NCBI GenBank assembly: GCA_018873225.1
Contig: JAEILZ010000005.1
Coordinates: forward strand, 2,604,001-2,668,000
Direction of reading: 5' to 3'
Length of the DNA stretch: 64,000 nucleotides
Source of the DNA: [Phialemoniopsis] sp. UDSM-2020
Lineage: Eukaryota; Ascomycota; Sordariomycetes; Thyridiales; Thyridiaceae
Part shown: positions 1 through 11,232 of the stretch, one piece after another
Numbering within the stretch: the first letter of the stretch is position 1
How the letters are laid out: every line of letters starts with the position of its first letter
Translations under genes and position numbers: made by a program
The notes under the pieces: model-generated
What the model was told of the DNA's origin: nothing
Database searches by the model: none
The model's input: only the letters and a program-made list of their open reading frames with translations

Positions 1-3000
1 CCTGGCTCCCAAGCCCCGAAAACCCCCACGCCAACCGGCACAACTATGCACCTCATGCAATGATCGACAGCCGGACTTTAACCGGTCCACGCTTTCCAAG
101 CCACTGGGTTACAGCGCTCAAGGATGTCTGCTGAGCAGCTGACTCCTAGATGATCCGCCTGGGTCGCCAGTTCTGACCTTGGGAAACCCCTGGGACGTAT
201 CGCTCAGTGGCCTTCCTTACGACTACTCGGGATCAACGATTGGCTTTTCATACCAGTCCACACGTCTGGTATTGCGCAGCAAATCAAGCATCCATTTCGT
301 TGGTCCGGTACTAGTTGCACAGCTGCTTGTAAGGGCAGTGCGTCGTCCTTGTCCGCAGTCACACTTATCGAATGCAGTTAAAGCCAGAGAGTCAATGGTT
401 TCCAACACTGCATCCGTGTGCGAACCACGAAGTCAACTGATGTTTGGCTGCCATGTGCGCAGTCTGGTATTGCATCGTTGCGCAAATGGGAGTGAGCTGT
501 CATGAGACAGCCGAATAACAATAAACCACTTGCACAACGCACTGTCCACGGCTCTGTGTTCAGGCGTTGTGATATATTCCTTACGACTGCCCAAGCTTAT
601 TATTGAAGCTAGAGACGGACGCGTGTCGCGGATCACGGGCTCTTCCGCTGCCTTCAGCTACAGCATCTTGACCTCCCTCATAGGCGGGTAAGACGGCAGC
701 GAGGGATAGGTCAGCGGGCATTCATTGGCACAAGTGCAACGTCCACAAGTCGGAGGGCCAGTAGTCCATGCTTCTGGCCTCGGACATCGTGTTTTGGTGA
801 AAGCATCGATGTCACGTTGTCCTCATTGAGCTAACTCAAAGCTACAGTCGGCATGAAGGTCGACACAATGGTTCAAAAAGCAGAATTCTGGCCTATGTGA
901 CGCGGCATTGCGCCATCTCAAGCCAGCAGCAGCCTCTCTAAATGTCTCGAGTCATCACAGACGGGACATGCCATCGCGATCAACCCAGGAGCAAGTGACC
1001 GGCCAGCAGGTTGTGCCATCCTCGGTGAGCCAAATCGTTGGCCGTCGTCGTCTTCACAGCTAGTCCTACTGCACGGCACAGGGCCTGGTGGGAGGGTTCA
1101 CTACGATTTGTCAGTCAATACAACTGTCTATGCCCCGGCCTTCTCTCTAGAAGCCACTATCTTGTGTTCACAAACAGTCGTGTGGGGGTGGACGTTCTCT
1201 CGTTATTCTTACCGGTTGAAAATCGCCCCCGGTGTAGCTGCGTTCAAACTCCAGCGTTGCAGCCGGGCATAACGCATGAAGAAGACGGTGGAGCCATGCC
1301 CAGGGTCGAATCGATACGGCCAGAAGACAATCCTATTCGAAAGCCTTATATCAATGTATCACATCTCACCTCGGTGTGCCTGCTGACCTGTCATTATCGT
1401 CGCCTTGACCTTCAACCTCTCGTCACTGTTACTCAGCCACACGCTCCCTCAGGACACAAGCGTCAACCAACACTGATCTGACAATCCTGGCTTGATGTTG
1501 AGGTATTTATCGGCCCGTTGTGTACAGATACGACCCAAGCACCCACAAATGACAAATAAGTCACTGAACTAATACATGCATCCAGTATGCATCGCCGTCA
1601 CAGCCCATTTGATCAAGTCATCACCCGAGCAATCGGTCTATTACACAAACAGAGAAATAAGGTCAATCGCGTTTGACGCTATTACAAGTATTGAGATTGG
1701 GAGAGGTGCACGACCCAGCTATTGGGCATCGGCCTGGAGGATCGGGTGGCTCCCACGACCTTGCACTCCTCACACCGCCACTACCCAGGCAAATTGGAAT
1801 GTATGCCTGATGTACGACCCTGAGTGGTTTGCTGCGCCGTCCTTTTCTTTGGTCTGTTCGAGAAGGAAGCAAAGTCCGTTGTCGTCGACCTTGCCGCCCT
1901 GGAAACGATTCGCTACGAACCGTGCAAAACCAGCTCCTCACCGGCCGGGAGTGGGCGATGCCACAATTGAAGCGGTGTCGCGAGTGAGATGGGGCACAAC
2001 ATGCTAGACAGGAACTCGTCATTGACATTCGAGCGATCCACCAACAAGTACCCTCTGAGTACTGTCTGTCTGGCCCTGTCTGTCCACAGAGCCGCGCGAT
2101 GGAGCAAAGACGTCGGCACTTTTGCTGTGCCGGAACGTTGTGATAATGAGGCTGACGAGTGGAACGCAAACATGGACCATGTGTTGCCCAAACCTCCAAA
2201 CCCTGTTACCGTTTCATTCAAACTCGGAAGGCCGTCAAGACTAATGGGTTATTTCCCAGGGAGGCGAAGCACACTGCAGTTGTTTCGCACAAGCCTCCAC
2301 AATGGCTCGACAATGCCGTGAAACATGAAGAGCAACAGCGAACGAACATATGATTACTTAAGAAGGTGAACGCGGACCGAGCAACCCAGATCATCGGGCG
2401 ATCAACCAATGCGGCGGATGAGGCAGTGAGGAGTTCACCATCCTTGGCCGAACCCACGCTATTGAACTTAACAGTGAGGAGAGGTTTCGCAATGCTCAGA
2501 CTAGAGACTTGTCGTTTGGAGCAGTGAAGCCAAGCGCCAAGGTCTGGTCCTGGGAACTGGTCCGCGGACGGGTAGGTTGATGTACGAGCAGATTGCAGCT
2601 TGCAGAAAATCGACGTATAACATGCACAGAATATGCGAGGCCGATCGCCACCCGCAGCTCTGCACGCAGAAGAGGTGGTCTATCCATGAAAAGCATCATT
2701 TCCGAGAGCCTGCGGCCATGTAATCGGAAGATTCATCCCGCGCGGGCTGTGGGGAGAGAGAGCCAACACGTCGACTTGTGGATACTACTAGTTGTTGAGT
2801 GATCAATTCACATCCACCTAACCCGGGCGTCAAACGGGAGCCACGAATTACCTCTTCCACAGCGGGATGGGATACCGGGGTCCCATGTGCCAAGGCACTG
2901 CGCGGCTGCATTCGATAGGCGGGAACGCCTGGGCATGTGTGGGCGTAAGTGGGCTAGAAGATCGTGAAGAATCTTTCCAAACGATGTCCCACTTTGAGGA

Positions 3001-4234
3001 CGGTTCCCGGGATCATTCCAGTCTCGTATGAGTCAAATTGGCGGTCAGGTCGAAAGGCTGGCGATATCAGATCCGAGATGCCACCCCTGGTGAGCCGGAT
3101 GGACAGCCCTTCAGGCCGGCAGGGGGTTATCGGGAGACAGTCTCGCATCCGGCAGCTCCTCAGGCATGCAATGTGAAACAACTGAACCCTTGAAAGCACA
3201 TTATTACTTTTTTGGTCAGTCGCGTGTAACTGATCTCATCGCGCAATGGTTTCTGTGGGCATCACGGTGGGCAGGATCCCATGCAAGCGGGACCGGACCG
3301 GTGTTCCTGGGCCGTGTCATTGGACCGAGTGAGATCAGAAAGGCAGATATCCGATCAACCCGCCGCGCTGTCGTCCGACCCCAAGCGCGCAAAAAGGAAA
3401 TTGCTGTGTAGCGGCTATGTCCATTCGTGCGTGCGTGCGCAGCAGGGAAGTGCAAGCAAGGTACGATGTAAGTTTCCCTACCTACATGCTACGGCTCGGA
3501 GACAGCCTGCCTACTTAAGGTTACCTTAGCCTGGCGTGGATGCATGAGCCGTGATGAGCATGGTGGTGGTGGTGTTAGTAGTGGTGGCGGCGATGGCGGT
3601 GGCACATTCTAGCCGACACACACGAAGGCCGATATTGCGTGTTCTGTATGTGTCTGTGTATGGGTTGTGCTATTGCTGTTGTGCTGTTGTGTGATACAAC
3701 AAGAGACCAGATTAGAAGATGCATGGGTGGATGGATAAATGAATGGAGATCAACCACCGGAAGTAGTTCCCACTGCTTGGGGAACTCCTCCGGCTCCCAG
3801 AGCCGGCGGCCGGAGGAAGATAGAATGCTGAATGAAGTGAAGTTTCCAGCGCTGGGCTGTGACGGCGGTCTTTTAGGCCCCGCCTGCTGCCCCGCCACAC
3901 CCACTACTTTTCAAGGCCATCGCCTCAAGTGCTCCCCTTCGATGCTGTGACACACCATGTCACTTGCCGTTGTCGCAAAGGAGCAAGCCTTTGTCCCCTC
4001 AGATCGAGCAAGGAAGCAGAAAAAAAACATCAAATCTTACCATACCATACCCAGGCGGCAGGTTTCCGATTCATCGCCAGACCCTCACTCGAACCACCCT
4101 GTAGCATACGTCCCACCTTGCGCCCACTCCGGCTGTCATCCGAGAAAGACCTCTGCCCAAGCGAAACCCTTCCGACGCTAGGCGTTTGCCTGATCTGCGA
4201 CCCGACCTATAGAAGCGAGAAATTATCGACGGCC
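1..4234. other. Gene-poor region, no coding gene recognised
   Basis: About 4.2 kb with only short, unrelated open frames on both strands. None carries a recognisable domain, a convincing splice pattern or a run of conserved-looking protein. A triplet-rich low-complexity stretch lies at about 3551-3603 (repeats of GTG, GGC and GAT type). The last 200-300 bases, pyrimidine-rich in places, probably form the promoter and leader of the gene starting at 4235. I saw no tRNA-like B-box and no transposon ends. Confidence 0.6.
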
Positions 4235-5240
4235 ATGGCGGGAAAGAAAGGGGGCGACAACAGCAAGAAGGCTGCCGGCCAGGCGCGCAAGGCCGACGCT
4301 GCAGCTCAGAAGGCTGCGGCCGAGGATGCCAAGAGGGAAGCCGCCGAGAGCGCCGACTGGCAAAAAGGATCAAAGAGCAACGCAAAGAAGTAAGTCTGAC
4401 ATGATCGGGTCCCCCTCCCCTGCGCCTTTTGCTTTTTCCCCCATCATGTCACTCCTCTTTGCCTCTGGCAATGCGCCGCGCCCCCCGTCCCCCGGCGCAC
4501 TCTGCTGCCCGTCGGGACGTCCTAGGCTCTCACAGCCAAGGCGATCTGGTCACTCTTGCATCACGATACGTCCAGAGCGCGATGCTGTCATCCCTCCCGG
4601 TGACACCTTACGAGGTGTGGAAAGGGATGGGCAAGGGTGCCCAAGTGGCCACGATCCTCCGCTACATGCAAAAATCACACCTGCACGACAGATTCACTGA
4701 CTCGATGTCCTCCGATGCAGGGAAGCCGATGCGGCGAAGAAGGCAGAGCTAGCTCGCAAGAAGGCAGAGCGCGATGCTATGCTTGCAGAGGAGGAGGCCA
4801 GCACGCCGGGCCGCTCACAGCCAAAGAACTCCAAGGCAGCGGTGAAGAAGTCGAGGGGCCTGGACCTGTCGCAGCTCGACGCGAGCAGCTCCGACGGACC
4901 CCTCGCGGCCCTCAACGCCTCGGGTATTGACAACGCCCTCGACGCCTTGTCACTCACACATTCGTCGGGAGACCCCAAGATCGACAGGCATCCCGAGCGG
5001 AGGTTCAAGGCTGCCCTTGCCGCCTACGAGGAGAGGCGCCTCCAGGAGATGGAGACGGACGGCACGGGACAGGGCCTGCGTCTCAACCAGAAGAAGGACA
5101 AGATCCGCAAGGAATTCGAGAAGAGCCCCGAGAACCCCTTCAACCAGGTTTCTGCCCGCTACGACGCCTCCAAAGAGGACTTGGCACGGATCAAGCAACA
5201 GGAGAAGACCAAGATCGAGGGGCGCCTGGCCACAAAGTAG
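4235..5240 (+). CDS. CCDC124 / Lso2 / Oxs1-family ribosome-associated protein
   Basis: Two exons, 4235-4389 and 4721-5240, give 224 residues. The protein opens MAGKKGG and is almost entirely charged helix rich in K, A, E and R. It ends with the conserved C-terminal block of this family (HPERRFKAALAAYEERRL, then NPFNQVSARYDASKEDL). Members bind the intersubunit space of idle ribosomes (yeast Lso2, human CCDC124), and fission yeast Oxs1 is a stress cofactor. The ATG at 4235 has a good context (ggccATGG). The intron (4390-4720, GTAAGT donor, GCAG acceptor) is 331 nt, long for this genome, and splits a lysine codon. An open frame extends upstream to 3929 but looks like leader sequence. Family assignment is strong; which ortholog function applies is inferred. 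Confidence 0.9.
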
Positions 5241-5776
5241 GGTGTCCCCTGGGCTGGAGTGACATCGTCTATCCTCGCGGCAGTAAACTCCCAAACATAA
5301 TGCACATATCAATGCGGGTTCCAACATTGAACTTGGTATAGACCTTGACCTCATCACCACTTCCTGTGTTGCGTGTTGGGATCAAAGGGGTATCCTATGA
5401 CAACGCAACTGAAAGTAAGCTGTCTGATAGCCTCTCGAGATTCAAAGAAAAGAAAAGCTCGTCTTTCTCCCTCGTCTCATACCGTCCTATTGCCTACCTG
5501 ATTTCCCTTGATGAGAATGTTGAGCGTGGTCCCTTCATGTTGTGACTGCGATAGCGGAGCTCAGGACCCCGCGGTGGAGTAACCAAAACCACAACCTCGA
5601 GCTGGCCGTGGTGGGGCCTATGATTTGCACGGATGAATTCGACTCACCGCCCTGCCTCGCCTCACCGCACAGAGTCCATGTCTGCCCAGTAGTCTGCATG
5701 AATACCGCCGGCGTTCCTGTCTCAACGTGTCGCAGAATCACCTACATATCTCAATCGCGTGTATGGCTTCATAAGA
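5241..5776. other. Intergenic, tandem + strand genes
   Basis: 536 bases between the CCDC124-like gene and the E2-variant gene, presumably 3' flank followed by promoter and leader. No gene or structured element was seen. Confidence 0.5.
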
Positions 5777-6981
5777 ATGGCGTCTCTCAAATTGGGGACG
5801 CTTCCGGCCCTGCGGCGGCAACATTTGCTCGCTGAATTGTATGTGGGATTGCTCGGCTCTAGCATACTCTCTCCTCGAGGCCCCTGCTAATGGTTCGCGA
5901 CCAGCTCGGGACTAAAACAGGCATGTCCTGAAGGCGTGTTCGTGAGCCTGACCCCGGGCGATCCGTCTCTGTGGTCAGGTGTCATATTCGTGCGCAAAGG
6001 TAACCACATCTCCCAACACAAGCACGCCTGCGACCCGACTGACTCTAGACCCGGGATCAGGGCCGTACGCAACGGCAGTCCTACGCTTCCAGATCTCATT
6101 TCCCGATGCCTACCCCAGCCTGCCGCCACTCGTGACGTTCTCAACAGACATGTTCCATCCGCTCGTGACACCCCTGACGACATACATGTACACAACCGAT
6201 ATCCAAGACAACGGCACAGTCAGCGCCCGGGACGAAGAGCGCCTACCGCCGGGAGGCTTCAGCCTGCGTCACGGATTCCCGGACTGGTTCGGCCGCGGGC
6301 GGAGGAGTAGAGTCACCAGCGGCAGCGGTAGCGGGACTGGCGCCGGCCAGCCATCTGGGTCCGGGGGTATCGCCTTCGCGCAGACGCCACCAAGGTCAAC
6401 GGCCGGGAGCAACCAGAGCACACCCGCCTCCAAGAACTCGCCCGCCGGCCCGCCTACTTTCATGCAGACAGGCAAGAAAGAGATATCGACGTACGATGTG
6501 CTGAGGTACATCCGAAGCACATTCGACGACGAGGCCGTCCTCGACTCCGTCCCGCTCGAGGCGGCGGGCAACCCCGGCGCCTGGCACGCATGGAAGACCC
6601 ACCAGCGACAGCAGGGCAAGGGTCCGAAAGAAGGCGATGCCGCGACTGCTGCCCCTCCTGGCGAGGGTGGAAGTGGAAGCGGCGCTGCACTGAAGTCAGT
6701 GGCTAGCACATCGAGCATGGCCCGGAGACCAGGGGAGTGGAACTGGGAAGGCGTATGGGAGGAGAGAGTCAAGAAGGGCACCACGGCCAGCCTGTCCGAG
6801 CCGGTCATGTTCGGCAGCGCGGGCGCGACTGATGATGTAGTGAGTCTATTTGCAGTCCTATCCACTTGGACAAACCTTAAGCTAACACACTCTTACTTAG
6901 ATCCGCTTCTTGAGCATGGAGGAGAGCGATGTAGAAGCCGTAAAGGACAACCTGAAGCGGACTCTCGGCGTTGCCAGTTGA
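5777..6981 (+). CDS. FTS/AKTIP-like ubiquitin E2 variant (no catalytic Cys)
   Basis: Four exons: 5777-5838, 5905-5999, 6061-6839 and 6901-6981, giving 338 residues. The first exon junction uses the acceptor at 5904, because only this one keeps the frame into ACPEGVFVSLTPGD. Residues 10-100 form a UBC fold: an N-terminal helix, then GPYATAVLRFQISFP from residue 53 and SLPPLVTFSTDMFHP. Where active E2 enzymes have the catalytic cysteine, this protein reads HPLVTPLTTYMYTT with no Cys, so it should not transfer ubiquitin. That, together with the FHPLV motif and a long C-terminal tail with a low-complexity Gly/Ser insert, fits the FTS/AKTIP group, which links Hook adaptors and FHIP to dynein-driven endosome movement. 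A generic UEV remains possible. Confidence 0.8.
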
Positions 6982-7184
6982 GACATTCATCTCCAGTCAT
7001 CCTTGCCTGATTGAGAATTGTTCAGTCGGGAAGTAGCAAACACAGGGACCTGGAGATACGGCTAGAACCACTCAGTTCTTTCTTCGAGAGGCTGTTGCAA
7101 TAAATGTACATATGCGAAATGATACCCTGCATCAGTTTTGTTCTCGTTTCAACCAAACCGACTTTGATTTGAAATATATATGCC

Positions 7185-7370
7185 TTGGACATGGTTACCT
7201 ACACTGAAGCCGCAGTAGCAATATTCATCGCAGTCATTGTCGGCTCTTGCCTTCTCATATTCGCCATCATCAAGTGCGTGGACCATCTGCGACGCCGTAT
7301 CGCTGCCCGTCGGACGGAACAGGAATCTTCGAATAAGCAGGAGGCAGACGGTGTTGCCAACTCCGTCTGA
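7185..7370 (+). CDS. Possible 61-residue single-pass membrane peptide
   Basis: An intact small frame with a hydrophobic segment (EAAVAIFIAVIVGSCLLIFA) at about residues 8-27. It is followed by a basic stretch (HLRRRIAARR) and a polar tail. This topology looks real rather than random. It lies 203 bases after the E2-variant gene and ends 35 bases before the next start codon at 7406, so it could also be an upstream ORF in the leader of that gene. I could not join it in phase to the downstream frame with a normal-sized intron. No family recognised. Confidence 0.4.
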   Translation: MDMVTYTEAAVAIFIAVIVGSCLLIFAIIKCVDHLRRRIAARRTEQESSNKQEADGVANSV

Positions 7371-7405
7371 AAAGGCCCACTGGAATACGCATCTGCGTTT
7401 TCAAG

Positions 7406-9232
7406 ATGAGCAGCTTCTTCCAGAACAGAACCAACATCCTGCGCGACCACCCGGAGCCGCTCAACATCCTCAAAAAGGCCAAGTCCTTCAGACCGATGCC
7501 CAGTCACAATCCCGACCCTCGGCGCAGCAGCACGGGCACCTTCGAGAGCTTCGAGCGGCCCGGAGCCAACAAGCCGCTGACCATACCCAAAAAGCGCACA
7601 AGAGTTGTCTACCCGACCATCGGCGCCTCTGGCTACCGGCGTGCAAGTGCCTGGGAGCCACCCTGCGACCAGGATATCTCCGCGCTGAGCTTGAACGAGC
7701 CGACGAGGCACACGGACGAGAACACAAAGCCTCATTATCTATCTGAAAATCTTCCAGAAGGTGGGAAGAATGCGACCGTGAGGATGCTCCCGTCGATAGG
7801 GCCTCAGAGCCGTATTCGTACGCCGCTCTCTCCTATTCGCCAATGCCCACATGAAACTAAGCCTGCAAACAAATGGCCGACGCCGCCGACACCCCAGAAA
7901 CATTCAGGGGGACAGTCTTCAGCTGAAATTCTTGTGCCTTGCGTCACTGTCACTCCGGAGTGCAGGGCAATTGACGACGAGACGGCCAGTCTGTGGTCTG
8001 CAGTTGAGATCTCGACTCAGCTGAGCATATACTCCGGTACAGAGGGCGCACCACAACAGATGGGTTATGACCCTGAACAACAATTTGTTCTTCGACATGT
8101 CCGCGCAGATGAGAGAGGTGAGCAAGCCAACATGGACACCGTTAGAAGAGGTAGCATCCTAATCCATCTCACATCTAGGCTCGTTGAGTCTAGGCTACCT
8201 TTACGACATGACTATTGATATCATGCCCACGACCAATAGTCTCATCTCGGAAGTGTTGGGCAACTGGACTGGGGAAATGTATGACTTGTAGTTGCATATC
8301 CTCTCTAACCTTAAGCCTGGCTAATCCCTAATCACAGGGTGTTGGAACCAGGAACTAGTGTACTTCTCCTTGTCAAGACGCAGTTGAAGCCCCAAAAGCC
8401 AATGCCGCAAAAGGGTCACGTCCGACAGACTTCGGATGAGCTGATTGAGGATTTGGAGCAGCACCTCGGCAGCACACGAGTAGAATACGTGCAGATCCGC
8501 CTCAGATACTCCCACTCGGGGTTTCCCTGTCAGCAGAATACCGATGTACAGACGGCAGACGCTTCAGAACAAACCAGGCACGAGACCATAGTCACTGCGG
8601 CCATCAAGCGGCACAATGCATTCTCGCTTTGGTCACCGAGGCCAGTCCCCGCGTCGAATATTCTCATCGAGATTGTTGCCAAGCACTGGGGCTTGGATGC
8701 TGCCGGATCTCTCATGCAGCGGATGCGAGCATCATCGCGTCAGCGCGCTCGCAAGTCAGCCAATCTCCCCATAGTTGAGCATATGGCTACAAATTCGAGA
8801 CCGAAGGATTCACACCTAACAGAGACAATGATATCTTGTGGCGGAAGCCAACGAGCTCATAGGCAAGCAGCAACTGCAGAGAGCAGAGCGGATCCAGCTG
8901 GGAAGATCTGGAAAGAGATACGTCGCTTGTCTGGACATCGCTCCATGAGCCACCTGCGGCGGCCATCAACCAGCCGATCAAGGACCGCAGAGTCTTCATC
9001 TTCAAGGCGAGTGGCCCAGTCCACAAGCACAATGTCTCCAGCAGATCGATATTCAGCCGCACTCCGCGGTCGTAGATCATTGGGCGGTGATGGACTCCGG
9101 AATATGGCAAGCATTGTCCCCGACTTGACACTCGAGGAGGAGCAAAAGCTGTCCCAGAAGAGTAGAAATGTTCGTCGCAGTGACAACAAGCGAGAACCGG
9201 CTCGTTGGGCGTGGGGTTCGTGGTGGCAATAG
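7406..9232 (+). CDS. Conserved-looking hypothetical protein, 568 residues
   Basis: Three exons: 7406-8117, 8179-8278 and 8338-9232 (donors GTGAGC and GTATGA; both introns about 60 nt). The N-terminal 160 residues are Pro/Arg/Ser-rich and probably disordered. The central part (about residues 190-290) alternates short hydrophobic strands, for example SLGYLYDMTIDIMPTTNSL and EPGTSVLLLVKTQL, and resembles a beta-sandwich. The C-terminal third is again Ser/Arg-rich and ends RWAWGSWWQ. I see no signal peptide or membrane segment and recognise no named family. The gene is convergent with the ALKBH2-like gene, only 38 bases away. Splice joins are well supported by phase; function is unknown. Confidence 0.75.
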
Positions 9233-9270
9233 ATTTCGAATACAAGGAAGGCAATTGCAGTTGATTGAAC

Positions 9271-10660
9271 TCATGTGCCTTTGCCCTTTGTGTCATCCCA
9301 CAACGGATTGCCATCATCGTCAAATGCTGCCCATTGGAAGAATGAACAGCCTTGCTTTCCCGCTGCCTCGCCGCCATAGCACATCCAAAAGTAACGGCCA
9401 AAGTTTTCCTTCTTTCGCTGCACGACTCGCAGGATGGCGGGGAAGCCACATGGGCAGTGAGGAGTCTTGTTGGGGTGAAGCTCGTCTCGATAGTCGCGGT
9501 AGGTGATGTTGATGCGCTTATTGCCCGCTATGGGATGGGGATCGATTGCCTGAGCGGGTGCAATGCTGTGCTTCCACTCCTCTTGCATTTCGGCATGCAT
9601 GACAAGTAGCGAGTTATGGGGGAGATGTATGCTGATCTGGCCTTGAGCATCGGGGTCCTCGTCACCATCGCGCGGCAGCACACGGCGCACGCGGAACTCC
9701 CGAGCGACGCCGAGAGAAAGGGAGCCGATGACTGCACGGGGACCGAGGTATGTGAGTCTGTCGCTGTGCCAGCCAACGTTCTCCTGCGGCCCGTTGTAAC
9801 AGTTTACGAATGCTGCATTGGGGCGCCAGGGGCGAGGAGGCTGGTATTTGAGCTTCTTGCCGCCCGGGTAGCGTGTCCTGATCCGCTCTTGGATTTCAAG
9901 ATTGACGGCCTTCTCAACTCGGGGCTTCACTCGTTGGAGTTCTGGTGTAAGTTTCCGTACATCCTAGGCCAAGGTGAGCAGAGGAGCCTTGCCGTCATGA
10001 GAAGGGTGTGCAAATTAAGATACTGACAGTCAATCTCGCGCCACTATACAGATACTCCATTTTTTGCTTGTTCACCTCATCAAGGCTTCCGACGTAAAAG
10101 CTCGAGGTGTGGGGGCTCTCGACGACATTGTCGAAGAGTTTGAACGTGATCTTCTCAAAAGACTTGGACTCCTCGAGTAATTCTTTCAGCAGGCTATTCG
10201 CCTCGTCGATAGGCAGGAAATTATGGATGATGGTACATGGGGTGTGCTCCGATATGTCAACTGGGTCATATAGGAACAGAGTTTTCCCCTTCTTGGACAG
10301 CAGCTTTGGCTTTTTTGGTGAGGTTCCAGGATTCGCCGAGGTCGAACCAGGGAAGAAATTTAGAGACGACTGAGAACCTATGACGCCCGAGCCTTTCTTC
10401 CGTGGCATCCGGTCCTTGAAGGCAGCTGAAGCCTCAGAAACCGATCCATCGTGGGCCAGAAGGATATCAAGAAGAGTCTCCTGATCGACCGAAGGATGAA
10501 GAGAGGACAGGATGGCGAGCTTGACGTCTGTGGGCTCATCGTCTACTTCAGGTGCTATCTCTTCGCCACCGGCGCCCGGCCGGTGATCCTCTGGGAGGCC
10601 AGGTGCAACCTCATGATCAAGCTTTCTCTTTTTCCGGGTGATGAATGCTTCCATGGCCAC
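9271..10660 (-). CDS. ALKBH2-like DNA dealkylase with CUE and GRF zinc-finger domains
   Basis: Exons 10660-10028 and 9963-9271 (minus strand) encode 441 residues; the 64-nt intron has a GTCAGT donor. The N-terminus has a basic nuclear-type stretch (TRKKRKLD) and a CUE-like ubiquitin-binding segment (about residues 44-83). The core is an AlkB-type 2-oxoglutarate/Fe(II) oxygenase: iron ligands H277 and D279 in GWHSD, H343 in EEWKHS, and 2OG-binding arginines R361 and R367 in RINITYRDYR. It should remove alkyl groups from DNA bases such as 1-methyladenine and 3-methylcytosine. Residues 380-425 are a GRF zinc finger (HCPCG, then W-M-C, then GCSFFQW), a nucleic-acid-binding module. It shares a 572-base promoter region with PEX7. 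Confidence 0.92.
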
Positions 10661-11232
10661 GAGTAAGTCCCGCGATCCCGGTCAGCCGGAGTCACCGCCA
10701 GATATGAGAATATGGCATGTCTGGAGTAAATCAGGACACCTGGGGTCTCTTGTGAAGAAGTGAGGCCCGAGACTGTGGGACGCGACAACGGCGGGGCACC
10801 TCTGGGGCGAATTTTGCGCGAAGTCAGGTGCCATCCGTCGCAGCTTAATGGACAATTCCAGAGCAATTCAAGTGGGCGTAAGATGAGTAAGGATTCACTT
10901 GAGTGGACGGTTCGCCTTCTAATTACCCCAAATCCAAATGCTAACTGCATGTGCTCATCAGTCGTGCGGCCACTAATCGCGGGGCAACCTAGCGCACAGG
11001 ATTGCCCTGATTCCATTTGACGTACAGCCCCAGCCGAGGCAGTCGGCTAGTGAGCTGATCCAACTTACATCATTCCTCAGACCAGCCAAACAATTCGGAT
11101 TAGCAAACGCTGTTTCTGTCACCGCGAAGCTGCCTGATGCGGAGAAGCATTGGGGGATAATTGACCAGTTTCCAATTCGACTTTGCGGGGGACACTATCG
11201 TGCATGAGAGGGGTCGAAACCCGTTCGACACC
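10661..11232. promoter_or_regulatory. Divergent promoter region, ALKBH2-like / PEX7
   Basis: 572 bases between two divergent start codons. It must hold both promoters and both leaders. Part of the 3' half (11161 onward) stays open in frame with PEX7, but the better start is the downstream ATG. No specific element was recognised. Confidence 0.5.

Noticed and set aside
1663..2199. 178-codon minus-strand frame near the left edge
   Set aside because: Cys/Arg/Ser-rich with no recognisable pattern and overlapped by equally long frames on the other strand.
3929..4234. N-terminal extension of the CCDC124-like gene
   Set aside because: Residues upstream of MAGKKGG are Cys/Ser/Pro-rich and unlike the family; the ATG at 4235 has the better context.
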